Shown here piece by piece: positions 40,901 to 49,301 of a stretch of DNA of 64,000 bases. The notes under the pieces were generated by a model. The model saw only the letters and a program-made list of their open reading frames with translations, was not told the DNA's origin and made no database searches. Both the position numbers and the translations under genes were made by a program. Position 1 is the stretch's first letter. Each line of letters opens with the position of its first letter. The stretch comes from RYN-230 sp963837335 (GTDB taxonomy: Bacteria; Actinomycetota; Actinomycetes; Streptosporangiales; Streptosporangiaceae), in assembly GCA_963837335.1 (NCBI GenBank), contig CAWINS010000082.1:62001-126000 (forward strand), given 5' to 3'.

Positions 40901-41467
40901 ATGCAGCAGAGGCCGCCGAGCCTGCTCGGCGCGGCGGGAGTGCAAGCCGCTGACGCCCTCATCGTGCTGGCGGCCAGCGTGCTGGCCGGGATCGACACGG
41001 TCTCGGGCCAGTCCTACCAGCGGGGCAGCGGGATCGCGCTGACCCTGATCGGGCTGGCCACGGCGGCCGCGCTGGCCTGGGTCGCCGTCGGGCTGTCCCA
41101 GGGCCGCCGGTGGAGCCGCACTCCCGCGGCGCTGACCCAGCTGTTCGTCGGCATCGTCGGCATCTACCTGGTGCAGGGGCACCGCTACGAGTGGGGGATC
41201 CCGTCGCTGGTCCTGGCGGCCGCAGGGCTCGCCCTGCTGCTGATGCCGGCCAGCCTGCGCGCCCTGGTCGGCCCGGGGTCCGGGAACGAGGCCGGGCCTG
41301 GCAGCACCCCGGGCCCCCAGCCGCCGTCCCGGGCCAGGACGGTGCCGCCCCAAGCGAGGTCAGCCAAGACCGGATCAGCCAAGACGGCGTCGGGCAAAAC
41401 GGCGTCGGCCAAGCCAAGGACCGCAGCCAAGCCGGGCCCGCCAGGCAAGCGCCCCGCCCGCGGCTAG
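40901..41467 (+). CDS. Four-helix membrane protein with Lys/Ala-rich tail
   Basis: 188 residues. Four membrane helices (about 9-30, 42-62, 73-92, 97-115) are followed by a 70-residue cytoplasmic tail made of Ser/Ala/Lys/Thr units (SAKTGSAKTASGKTASAKP) from 15-bp repeats. I recognise no named family, although similar small membrane proteins are common in actinobacteria. The ATG is the first in-frame start. Confidence 0.75.
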   Translation: MQQRPPSLLGAAGVQAADALIVLAASVLAGIDTVSGQSYQRGSGIALTLIGLATAAALAWVAVGLSQGRRWSRTPAALTQLFVGIVGIYLVQGHRYEWGIPSLVLAAAGLALLLMPASLRALVGPGSGNEAGPGSTPGPQPPSRARTVPPQARSAKTGSAKTASGKTASAKPRTAAKPGPPGKRPARG

Positions 41468-41544
41468 CTCGCCGGCGAGGCGGGGCCCGCCGCAGGCGGG
41501 TTCCCTCCGAGCCGGCGACCAACCCGGCACCCCCCGCAGACGAC

Positions 41545-41658
41545 GTGCCTGCGGGGCGGGCAAGTTGGGGGTCCGGGGGCTCGGGCCCCCGGGCTAGCAG
41601 AGTGCCTGCGGGGGCGGGCAAGTTGGGGGTTCCGGGGGCTCGGGCCCCCGGGCCAGCA
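41545..41658. repeat. Two about 57-bp direct repeats, each with a GC hairpin
   Basis: Copies begin at 41545 and 41602, starting GTGCCTGCGGGG and ending in CCGGGGGC-TCGG-GCCCCCGG, an 8-bp stem with a 4-base loop. They differ by small indels. They lie between convergent genes and probably act as terminators. Confidence 0.8.
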
Positions 41659-41666
41659 CAGCTAAT

Positions 41667-42575
41667 CTAATCTTCGGCCGTCAGGCCCTCGCGGAGCTGG
41701 GCGAGCGTGCGGGCCAGCAGCCGGGATACGTGCATCTGCGAGATCCCCAGTTCGCTGGCGATCTGCGACTGCGTCATGTTCCCGAAGAACCGCAGCAGCA
41801 GGATGCGCTTTTCCCGGCTGGGCAGCTGTTCCAGCAAGGGCTTGAGCGATTCCCGGTACTCGACCCCTTCCAGGGCGTCGTCGAGCATGCCGAGCGATTC
41901 GGCCACCGCGGGCGCGTCGTCGTCGCCTGAGTCCGGGGCGTCCAGCGACACCGTCGAGTAGGCGTTGGCCGACTCCAGGCCCTCCAGGACCTCTTCCTCG
42001 GTCATCTGCAGGTGCGCGGCGATCTCGGCCACGGTGGGCGCCCGGCCCTCGCGCTGCGCCAGGTCCCCGATGGCCTTGGTCAGGGCCAGCTTGAGCTCCT
42101 GCAGCCGCCGGGGCACCCGGACGGCCCAGCCCTTGTCCCGGAAATGCCGCTTGATCTCGCCCACGATGGTCGGCGTGGCGTAGGTGGAGAACTCCACCCC
42201 GCGGGCCAGGTCGAAGCGGTCAATGGACTTGATCAGCCCGATCGTCGCCACCTGGGTGAGGTCGTCGAGCCATTCGCCGCGGTTTCGGAAGCGCCGGGCC
42301 AGGTATTCCACCAGCGGCAGGTGCAGCTCGACCAGCTCGCCGCGGATGCGGAGCCGCTCGGCGTCGTCCGCGGGCAGCACCGAGATCCGCTCGAACAGTT
42401 CCCGCGCGCGTCCCCGGTCCGGGACCGCGTGCTGGATCCGCGGCGGGGGGGCCACCTCGCTCAGCGGCGCGTCACCTCCCGGGGCCTCGATGGCGGCCGC
42501 CCCTGCGGCATCGATCTCCTCGGCCACCCGGGCATCGACTTTCCGGGGCACCCGGACCTCGATTTCCTCGGTCAC
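41667..42575 (-). CDS. SigB/SigF/SigG-family sigma factor
   Basis: 302 residues, a group 3 sigma. Region 2 has HLPLVEYLARRFRNRGEWLD, DLTQVATIGLIKSIDRFDLA and FSTYATPTIVGEIKRHFRDK; region 3 has VRVPRRLQELKLALTKAIGD; region 4 ends LPSREKRILLLRFFGNMTQS and GISQMHVSRLLARTLAQLRE. Members serve stress responses or development. It is coupled by ATGA to an RsbW-like gene upstream, the expected antagonist. In Streptomyces the sigH operon occupies a corresponding place. About 65 residues precede region 2. Confidence 0.93.
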   Translation of the reverse strand: MTEEIEVRVPRKVDARVAEEIDAAGAAAIEAPGGDAPLSEVAPPPRIQHAVPDRGRARELFERISVLPADDAERLRIRGELVELHLPLVEYLARRFRNRGEWLDDLTQVATIGLIKSIDRFDLARGVEFSTYATPTIVGEIKRHFRDKGWAVRVPRRLQELKLALTKAIGDLAQREGRAPTVAEIAAHLQMTEEEVLEGLESANAYSTVSLDAPDSGDDDAPAVAESLGMLDDALEGVEYRESLKPLLEQLPSREKRILLLRFFGNMTQSQIASELGISQMHVSRLLARTLAQLREGLTAED

Positions 42576-43030
42576 CCGGACCTCGACAGCTCGCGGGTCT
42601 TGCGCAGCATGACCGTGAGTTTGCTGCCCGGCCCGGCCCAGGCGTCCACGCTCCCGGCCAGCGCCGCGAGCACGGTCCAGGCGAAGGTGTCACGGGCGGG
42701 AAGCTGGGCCCGCTGGGTCTGCACGGACACCGCGATGGTCACGCTGTCCTCGCCGAGGGTGAAGTCGCAGTCCAGGCTCGCCCCCGGGGACGCCTGGCTC
42801 AGCAGCAGGCCGCACGCCTCGTCCACGGCGATCCGCAGGTCCTCGATCTCATCGAGGGTGAAGTCCAGGCGGGCGGCGAGACCCGCAGTGGCCGTGCGCA
42901 GCACGGACAGGTAAGCGCCCTCGGCCGGCATCCGGATCGTCACGCGATCCTCGGCGTCCCGCGGCGCATGATCGCCGCGAACCGCCGTGGGCACGGCCGC
43001 AGCAGTCGGCGCGGTCGTCTCTTCCGTCAC
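42572..43030 (-). CDS. RsbW-like anti-sigma factor (HATPase fold)
   Basis: 152 residues. The GHKL ATPase core shows LDFTLDEIEDLRIAVDEACG (N-box with Glu and Asp-Glu) and later strands LDCDFTLGEDSVTIAVSVQT, but the classic glycine-rich lid is weak. Such proteins bind a SigB/F-type sigma, are antagonised by an RsbV-like protein and may have kinase activity on it. The stop overlaps the sigma ATG as ATGA. No RsbV-like gene is adjacent. Confidence 0.88.
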   Translation of the reverse strand: MTEETTAPTAAAVPTAVRGDHAPRDAEDRVTIRMPAEGAYLSVLRTATAGLAARLDFTLDEIEDLRIAVDEACGLLLSQASPGASLDCDFTLGEDSVTIAVSVQTQRAQLPARDTFAWTVLAALAGSVDAWAGPGSKLTVMLRKTRELSRSG

Positions 43031-43350
43031 GATTGTCCTCCAGTACCGTCAGCCGTACTGCTGCTGGCGGCCGTCGTGGTCTTGCCATGCAACCTACCGT
43101 CCGCGGCGTGCATCGCTGACGCGCCGCCCCGGGCGCTGCCCGGCAATTCCCTTTTGACCAGCGAGGACGCGCTGGATTGAACAGCTGATTACAGAAGGCC
43201 GGCGAATCCCGGGAGGCTGGCAAAACCGCGGCGGCTGGTGTCCCAGGAGGCCACCGAAACCCTGGGCGGCCAGCCGATCCCAGGAGGCCAGAGGCCGCGC
43301 AGGCGGTGCCTGCGCGGCCTCTGGCCATCGCGACGTGCTGAGCTGGGAGG
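43031..43350. other. Gene-free interval between rsbW-like and sodN
   Basis: 320 bp with no coding pattern. It contains the promoter side of the anti-sigma/sigma operon at its left and the sodN hairpin at its right, as well as two copies of TCCCAGGAGGCCA about 42 bp apart. I could not find a convincing SigB/F-type promoter. Confidence 0.55.
43287..43325 (-). terminator. Perfect 17-bp hairpin after sodN
   Basis: 43287-43303 pairs without mismatch with 43309-43325 around a 5-nt loop, 25 bp beyond the sodN stop codon. Confidence 0.88.
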
Positions 43351-43764
43351 TCAGCCCTGCTTGGTCTCCCAGAAGATCTTGCTGATTTCTTCGATCTTGG
43401 CCAGCAGCTCATCGGCCGCGGCCACATCGGTGCTGCTCTTGGTGCCCCCAGGGCCGCCGCCTGCCAGCTTGGTGGCCTCGTTGAACAGCTGGTTCAGCTG
43501 CGGGTACTTCTCGAAGTGCGGTGGCTTGAAGTAGTCAGTCCACAGCACCCACAGGTGGTGCTTGACGAGCTCGGAGCGCTGCTCCTTGATCAGCAGGGCG
43601 CGCGTCTGGAACGCCGGGTCCGAGCTGTCGTGATACTTCTGGATGATCGCCTTGACGGACTCAGCCTCGATCCGTGCCTGGGCCGGGTCGTAGACCCCAC
43701 AGGGCAGGTCGCAGTGCGCGTGCACGGTGGCCTTTGGTTCGAGGAGACGTGTCAGCAGTCCCAT
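43351..43764 (-). CDS. sodN: Nickel superoxide dismutase
   Basis: 137 residues from ATG 43764. A 16-residue pro-sequence (MGLLTRLLEPKATVHA) precedes the mature start HCDLPCGVYDPAQARIE, the nickel hook in which His1, Cys2 and Cys6 bind Ni. The rest is the four-helix bundle with AIIQKYHDSSDPAF and LWTDYFKPPHFEKYPQLN. It converts superoxide to oxygen and peroxide. The pro-sequence must be removed, presumably by SodX encoded divergently 86 bp away. A Gly-rich stretch (AGGGPGG) near the last helix is unusual. Confidence 0.97.
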   Translation of the reverse strand: MGLLTRLLEPKATVHAHCDLPCGVYDPAQARIEAESVKAIIQKYHDSSDPAFQTRALLIKEQRSELVKHHLWVLWTDYFKPPHFEKYPQLNQLFNEATKLAGGGPGGTKSSTDVAAADELLAKIEEISKIFWETKQG

Positions 43765-43850
43765 AGGTCCCCTTCTCTCATCATCTCGGATCATGGGTTA
43801 CCGGTGACCGACACTACCCCCCAGGCTCAGGAACGAACGTAGGAGGGCCG

Positions 43851-44174
43851 ATGCGCTGTCCCCTATGGCGCGTTGCGGTCGTGGAGCGGTCCATGGAACC
43901 CGCCCTCCACCCGGGTGACTGGCTGCTCGCCTGGCGGGGCACCCGGCCCGGGCACCCGATCCGGGTCCGTCCCGGGCAGCTGGTCATCGCCCGGCACCCG
44001 GCCCAGCCGGAACTGCTGCTGGTGAAGCGGGCCGCCCGCCGCGAGCCCGGCGGGTGGTGGCTGAGCGCGGACAACCGGGCGGCCGGTGCGGCGGACAGCC
44101 GGACGTTCGGCGTGGTTCCGGACGGGCTGATCGAGGGCCGGGTCCTGCTCCGGTACCGCCGCGCCCGGACCTGA
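43851..44174 (+). CDS. sodX: Nickel-SOD maturation protease SodX (S26 family)
   Basis: 107 residues, a short signal-peptidase-like protein without a membrane anchor. Ser14 in VVERSMEPALHPGDWLLAWR and Lys59 in ELLLVKRAARRE form the Ser/Lys dyad; the following GGWWLSADNRAAGAADSRTF is the conserved S26 box. It trims the SodN pro-sequence so that nickel can bind. Divergent from sodN here; in many genomes it lies directly downstream in the same direction. The start is ATG 43851 with AGGAGGG upstream. Confidence 0.93.
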   Translation: MRCPLWRVAVVERSMEPALHPGDWLLAWRGTRPGHPIRVRPGQLVIARHPAQPELLLVKRAARREPGGWWLSADNRAAGAADSRTFGVVPDGLIEGRVLLRYRRART

Positions 44175-44187
44175 TCCACCCCGACAG

Positions 44188-44222
44188 CGGAAACCCCCGG
44201 CCGCGAGGGCCGGGGGTTTCCG
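44188..44222. terminator. Perfect 15-bp hairpin after sodX
   Basis: 44188-44202 pairs with 44208-44222 around a 5-nt loop (GCGAG), with a run of C/G and three A or T. It separates sodX from the converging permease gene. Confidence 0.88.
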
Positions 44223-44255
44223 TACTGTGCACTCTGCTGGCTGGAACCAGGGTGG

Positions 44256-45926
44256 TCAGGCCGCAGAACGCTCGGGCGGCTCGATGCCGGACTGCCGCTC
44301 GACCAGGTTGAGCATCTCCGCCTTGGGCAGCCGGGTCGCCATCGCCCAGTAGTAGATGACCAGGCTGAACGCGGCCACGACCAGCATGTCCCACCAGAAC
44401 GGGATGTGGTTGGTGTTCAGCGGCGCCGCCACGGCGCCCCCGCTGTACTGGCCCTGCCAGGAGATGATGCCGATGCCGATCAGGTAGAACGGCAGCCACT
44501 GCGCCGACTTCCAGTCCAGCGGCGGGCGGTTCTCGTCGAACGCCATGCAGATGGCGATCAGCACGTACCCGATCACGATCACCAGGCCGAGCTTCCAGAC
44601 CGTCTCGAAGCCGGACCAGTAGATGAGCATGTTGGCGATGACGAACGCGAGCGGGGCGATCACCCCGCCGGCGGGCACCCGGTAGGGCCGGTCGGCCTCG
44701 GGAACCTGCCGCCGGAACGCGCCCATGGCCAGCGGCGCGCCCGCGTACATGAGCACGCTGGCCCCGGTGACCAGGCTGACCAGGGAGTGCCAGCTGGGGA
44801 AGGGCAGCAGGAAGAACAGCCCGGCCACGAAGGCCACGAGCAGGGCGACCCACGGGATGCCGTTCTTGTCGACCTTGGTCATGACCTGCGGGAAGTAGCG
44901 GTTGCGGCCGAGGCCGTAACCGACCCGCGAGCTGGAGGTCTGGTAGATCAGGCCGGTGCCGAACGGGGAGACGAACGCGTCGATCCGCAGGACAACGGCC
45001 AGCGCGGAGAGGCCGACGATCCCGGCCAGGCCGGCGAACGGCCCGGCGAGGATGTTCGCGTCGCTGATCTTCGCCCACCCGTGGGCAAGCTGGCTGGTCG
45101 GCATCGCGCCGATGAACACCACCTGCAGCATGACGTAGATGATGATGCCGATGAAGGTGGCCAGCAGGATGGCCCGGGGCAGGTTCTTCTGCGGGTTCTT
45201 GATCTCGGCGGCCAGCTGGTCGGCCTGCTCGAAGCCCAGGTAGGCGAAGATGATGCCTGCGGACGGGATGGCCGCGAACAGGGCCTTCCAGCCGTAGGGG
45301 TTGAAGCCGTGACTGCTGAAGTTGCCGCCGTGGAACTTGAACAGCAGCACGATGATGGTGAGGACCGGGATCGCGACCTTCCACCAGGTGATGCCCGAGT
45401 TGACCTTGCTGAACGTGCGCATGGCCAGGAAGTTCAGCGCGGTGAAGATCACCAGGAGGACGACCGTCATCGCGAAGCCGAGCCCGGTGACGTTGCCATG
45501 CCCGGTCCCGCCGTTCGCGTTGACGTCGAACAGGCCGTGCCAGTAGTACGACCCGTACTGCATCACCGCGAAGCACTCGATGGGGGCCACCGTGATGGCC
45601 TGCACCCAGGAGAAGAAGCCGAACGAGATGCCGGCCACGCTGCCGTAGGCCAGATGCGGGAATCGCGCCGTGCCGCCGGAGACCGGGTACATCCCGCCCA
45701 GTTCGGCGTGCACCAGGGCCAGGAAGATGACCGCGACACCGCCGATGACCCAGCCCAGCAGGGCGATCGGCCCCGCGGCCTGCACCGCGAATAGCGCTCC
45801 GAACAGCCAGCCCGATCCGATGATGGAGGTCTCGGACGCCCAGGTGGCGCCGATCAGCCCCATCTCTCGTTTGAGGCCGACATCCGACGGCGCCGTAGGT
45901 GTCGTCGCGACGGACTCAGTTGCCAT
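44256..45926 (-). CDS. APC-superfamily amino-acid permease
   Basis: 556 residues from ATG 45926, with AAGAAGG upstream. About 12 membrane helices; the N-terminal GLIGATWASETSIIGSGWLF, PIALLGWVIGGVAVIFLALV and LGGMYPVSGGTARFPHLAYG fit the amino acid-polyamine-organocation family, with unwound helix 1 (SIIGSGW) and helix 6 regions forming the substrate site. The substrate is unknown. The C-terminus NLVERQSGIEPPERSAA is cytoplasmic. It converges with sodX and is monocistronic. Confidence 0.92.
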   Translation of the reverse strand: MATESVATTPTAPSDVGLKREMGLIGATWASETSIIGSGWLFGALFAVQAAGPIALLGWVIGGVAVIFLALVHAELGGMYPVSGGTARFPHLAYGSVAGISFGFFSWVQAITVAPIECFAVMQYGSYYWHGLFDVNANGGTGHGNVTGLGFAMTVVLLVIFTALNFLAMRTFSKVNSGITWWKVAIPVLTIIVLLFKFHGGNFSSHGFNPYGWKALFAAIPSAGIIFAYLGFEQADQLAAEIKNPQKNLPRAILLATFIGIIIYVMLQVVFIGAMPTSQLAHGWAKISDANILAGPFAGLAGIVGLSALAVVLRIDAFVSPFGTGLIYQTSSSRVGYGLGRNRYFPQVMTKVDKNGIPWVALLVAFVAGLFFLLPFPSWHSLVSLVTGASVLMYAGAPLAMGAFRRQVPEADRPYRVPAGGVIAPLAFVIANMLIYWSGFETVWKLGLVIVIGYVLIAICMAFDENRPPLDWKSAQWLPFYLIGIGIISWQGQYSGGAVAAPLNTNHIPFWWDMLVVAAFSLVIYYWAMATRLPKAEMLNLVERQSGIEPPERSAA

Positions 45927-46205
45927 GGTCCGAACCTTCTTTCCGGTCCGCATACGTGGGCCATACGCCCCGTGAGTAGGCCTCATGGTAATGATCGTCA
46001 AACACCCTGAGAAGAAGTCAGCGGCTTCATTTCGGTAACGCAGATCACGATAAGTCCTCAGGGCGACACGGGCCGCTGTCCATTGTCAGATGAACTGGCC
46101 CTGTGGCGGAAGGGAAAAATGAGACGGAAGTGAAAACGGAAGCCAGTAACGCGCGGCTGGACGCAGCAAAACGGGCGGCTAGCCAGGCCGGGCAAAGGCG
46201 GGCGG

Positions 46206-46775
46206 CTAGACCGCTGCGGTGGAGGCCTTTTCGCTCGGGCTGCGGCGGCGCTCATGCAGCGCGGTCACGCTCGCCTTGGCCGCGCAGCGGTCACCGCAGT
46301 AGGCCTGGGAGCGGTCAGGAGTCGTGTCCACCAGCACGTTCGGGCAAGACGGGGCCTCGCAGTGGCGCAGCCGGTCGGTGCCCAGGTTGGTCAGCACGAT
46401 GGTGAGCCCCAGCACGGCGCCCGCCGCGTAGCGGTCCGCGACCGAGCCGCTGTCCGCGTGATGCATGTGCCACGTGCCGCCGTCGTGCCGGGCGATCTCC
46501 GGGTGAACGGGATGCCGGGCGAGCAGCGCGTTCAGCCTCGCTGCCGCGCCGTCCCCGTCGCCCGCGGCGCAGGCCGCGAAGATCAGCCGGAGCTGGGACC
46601 GCAGTTCCCGCAGCGCGTCGAGGTCAGCCGCCGTGGCCCGGGTACACAAAGCAGCCCGGTCCGCCATGAGGCCTCGATAGGCCTCTATGGTGGCGAGCTC
46701 ATCCTGGCGACCGCCGCTGGCGTCGCGCGTGTTGACCAAGCGCACCGCCAGCTCGGCATAGGAGTTGAGATCCAC
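46206..46775 (-). CDS. CGNR zinc-finger (ABATE) regulator
   Basis: 189 residues. The N-terminal alpha/beta domain (about 1-135) with LVNTRDASGGRQDELATIEA is the ABATE domain; the C-terminal finger is RLRHCEAPSCPNVLVDTTPD and SQAYCGDRCAAKASVTALHE with four cysteines. The family CGNR motif reads CGDR here. Such proteins are stress-linked transcription regulators, poorly characterised. It is divergent from the quinone reductase gene with 196 bp between them. Confidence 0.9.
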   Translation of the reverse strand: MDLNSYAELAVRLVNTRDASGGRQDELATIEAYRGLMADRAALCTRATAADLDALRELRSQLRLIFAACAAGDGDGAAARLNALLARHPVHPEIARHDGGTWHMHHADSGSVADRYAAGAVLGLTIVLTNLGTDRLRHCEAPSCPNVLVDTTPDRSQAYCGDRCAAKASVTALHERRRSPSEKASTAAV

Positions 46776-46971
46776 TCCAGTCCTTCAGCTGCTGGGGGAC
46801 ATGGGGGTCCGCTTCCCCGCACCGAGTATGGCACAGACCGTCCGGCCCGGCCCTGCCTTCTGCCGGGTCGCCCGTACTGCTAGGTAGCTTAGTGTAGCGA
46901 GGTGGATCCGGCCGGCCACGTAGCAGGGCCTGATCATCGGTCGGCGGGCCGTCAGGCGCTAGGGTGCGCCC

Positions 46972-47940
46972 ATGTTCGCTGTTACTGCCGCACGCATCGA
47001 CGCCGATGATCCGCTGGCCGGGCTGGAGCTGGGCGAGCGCCCCGATCCCTCGCCCCCGGACGGGTGGACCACGGTGACCGTCCGGGCCGCCGCACTCAAC
47101 CACCACGACGTCTGGACTCTGCGCGGGGTGGGCATCTCGCCCGACCGGCTGCCCATCGTGGTGGGCTGTGACGCGGCCGGGGTGGACGAAGACGGCAACG
47201 ACGTGATCGTGCACGCGGTGATCGGCGACCCGGCGGTCGCGGGCGGCGACGAGACCCTCGACCCCCGGCGGTCGCTGCTGTCCGAGCGCTTCGACGGCAC
47301 GTTCGCTGAGCGGGTCGCGGTGCCCCGGCGCAACCTGGTGCCGATGCCCTCGGCGCTGTCGTACACCGAGGCCGCGTGCCTGCCCACCGCGTACCTGACC
47401 GCGTACCGGATGCTGTTTACCCGGTCCGGTCTGCAGCCCGGCGCCACCATCCTGGTCCAGGGGGCGGGCGGCGGTGTCGCGACCGCGCTGGTCGTGATCG
47501 GCCGCGCGGCGGGCTTCCGTGTCTGGGCGACCAGCCGCGATGAGGAGAAACGCCGTCGTGCCCTGGAACTCGGCGCCGACCAGGTCTTCCCGTCCGGGGC
47601 CAGGCTGCCCGGGCGGGTCGACGCGGTCATGGAGTCGGTCGGCGAGGCGACCTGGGCTCATTCGCTGCGTGCCCTGAAGCCGGGCGGCCGGATCGTCGTG
47701 TGCGGGGCGACCAGCGGCGCCGTGCCGCCGGCCGACCTCAACCGGGTCTTCTTCCTGCAACTGTCGGTGGTCGGCTCGACCATGGGCACCCGGGATGAGC
47801 TGGACCGGCTGGCCGTGTTCCTCGAGCAGACCGGCGTGCGGCCGAAGATCGACCGGGTCATGCCGCTGGAGCAGGCCAAGGACGGCTTCGCCGCCATGAT
47901 CGCGGGCGACCTGTTCGGGAAGGTCGTGTTCACCGTCTAG
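46972..47940 (+). CDS. Zinc-binding/quinone oxidoreductase (MDR superfamily)
   Basis: 322 residues. The N-terminal catalytic domain has VTVRAAALNHHDVWTLRGVG and IVVGCDAAGVDEDGNDVIVH; the cofactor domain has ILVQGAGGGVATALVVIGRA (a GxGGG-type nucleotide motif), ATSRDEEKRRRALELGADQV and GGRIVVCGATSGAVPPADLN. The Cys/His set for structural zinc is absent, as in quinone reductases. Possible substrate is a quinone or enone. The start is ATG 46972. It converges with the aminotransferase gene. Confidence 0.93.
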   Translation: MFAVTAARIDADDPLAGLELGERPDPSPPDGWTTVTVRAAALNHHDVWTLRGVGISPDRLPIVVGCDAAGVDEDGNDVIVHAVIGDPAVAGGDETLDPRRSLLSERFDGTFAERVAVPRRNLVPMPSALSYTEAACLPTAYLTAYRMLFTRSGLQPGATILVQGAGGGVATALVVIGRAAGFRVWATSRDEEKRRRALELGADQVFPSGARLPGRVDAVMESVGEATWAHSLRALKPGGRIVVCGATSGAVPPADLNRVFFLQLSVVGSTMGTRDELDRLAVFLEQTGVRPKIDRVMPLEQAKDGFAAMIAGDLFGKVVFTV

Positions 47941-48034
47941 AAGTGACCTGCCCCGGCTGGTTTTCGTTGCGGAAAGTAAGCGACGTGGTGGTGCTGGCGC
48001 GGCCGCTGACGGCCTGCTCCGGCCATCTGCTGCC

Positions 48035-49243
48035 CTACTGCTGGTAGGACTCCAGGAAGGTGCTCAGCCGGCCGATCGCGTCGTCTAGCACGTCGATCCC
48101 GGCCAGGAACACCATCCGCAGGTGGTCTGGGGTGTCCAGGTTGAACCCGGTGCCGTGGGTGAGCAGCAGGTGCTGCTGCTCCAGCAGGTCGATGACCAGT
48201 TGCTGGTCGTCAGAGATCTTGTGGACGTCCGGGTCGAGCCGGGGGAACACGTATAGCGCGCCCTGCGGCTTGACGCAGTCCACGCCCGGGATCTCGTTCA
48301 GCTTCCGCCAGGCGTGGTCTCGCTGATCGCGGAGCCTGCCGCCCGGCTGCAGCAGCGTGGTGATGCTCTGCGGCCCGCCCAGCGCGGCCTGGATGGCGTA
48401 CTGGCTCGGCACGTTGGGGCACATCCGCATGTTCGCGAGCAGCTCCAGGCCCTCCAGGTACCCGGCCGCCTCCCGGCGCGGGCCGCTGACCAGCATCCAG
48501 CCGGTGCGAAAGCCAGGCGCCCGGTAGGTCTTGGACAGCCCGGACAGGGTCAGCACGACGAGATCGGGAGCCAGCGCGGCGGTCGATTCGTGCACCGCGC
48601 CGTCGTAGAGGATCTTGTCGTAGATCTCGTCGGCGAGCACCAGCAGGCCGTGCCGGCGGGCCAGGTTGAGCAGGCCGAGCAGGGTTTCCCTGGAGTACAC
48701 CGCCCCGGTGGGGTTGTTCGGGTTGATGATCACCAGGGCCCGGGTGTTCTCGGTAATCTTCGAGGCCACGTCGTCCAGGTCAGGCTGCCAGCCGCTCTGC
48801 TCATCGCAGCGGTAGTGTGCCGCGCGGGCACCGCACAGGATCACCGCCCCGGTCCACAGCGGGTAGTCGGGACTGGGCACCAGGACCTCGTCGCCCGGGT
48901 CCAGCAGCGCCTGGAGGGCCATCACGATGAGCTCGGAGACCCCGTTGCCGAGATAGACGTCGTCCGGGCCGACGTCGGGCACGCCGAGCGTGGTGTAGTA
49001 CTGCGACACCGCCAGCCGGGCCGAGTGGATGCCCCGGGCGTCGCTGTAACCCTGGGCCTCGCCGATGTTCTGGACCAGTTCGGTCACCACGCTGTCGGGG
49101 GCCATCAGCCCGAACGGTGCCGTGTTGCCGATGTTGAGTTTGAGGATCCGGTGCCCCTCGGCTTCCAGCTGCCGGGCCCGGCGCAGCACCGGGCCGCGGA
49201 TGTCGTACCGGACGTTGTTCAGCCTGCTGGCCTGCGGGACCAT
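48035..49243 (-). CDS. Alanine-type PLP aminotransferase (AlaA-like)
   Basis: 402 residues from ATG 49243, chosen because AGGAGG is 9 bp upstream; a TTG at 49249 would be too close. Fold type I features are NNVRYDIRGPVLRRARQLEA, the family stretch LKLNIGNTAPFGL, NPNNPTGAVYSRE, and the PLP lysine in LSGLSKTYRAPGFRTGWMLV. The R/G-P-V pattern resembles E. coli AlaA, which makes alanine from pyruvate and glutamate, but substrate is inferred. No partner genes. Confidence 0.93.
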   Translation of the reverse strand: MVPQASRLNNVRYDIRGPVLRRARQLEAEGHRILKLNIGNTAPFGLMAPDSVVTELVQNIGEAQGYSDARGIHSARLAVSQYYTTLGVPDVGPDDVYLGNGVSELIVMALQALLDPGDEVLVPSPDYPLWTGAVILCGARAAHYRCDEQSGWQPDLDDVASKITENTRALVIINPNNPTGAVYSRETLLGLLNLARRHGLLVLADEIYDKILYDGAVHESTAALAPDLVVLTLSGLSKTYRAPGFRTGWMLVSGPRREAAGYLEGLELLANMRMCPNVPSQYAIQAALGGPQSITTLLQPGGRLRDQRDHAWRKLNEIPGVDCVKPQGALYVFPRLDPDVHKISDDQQLVIDLLEQQHLLLTHGTGFNLDTPDHLRMVFLAGIDVLDDAIGRLSTFLESYQQ

Positions 49244-49301
49244 CAGCAAATACCTCCTGATCCGGGGCGGTGCTGGCCGCCGGCGAACCGCACAGCGGCG
49301 A

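Noticed and set aside
43031..43200. SigB/SigF-type promoter upstream of the anti-sigma/sigma operon
   Set aside because: A GTTT-like and GGGTAT-like pair at proper spacing was expected but not found.
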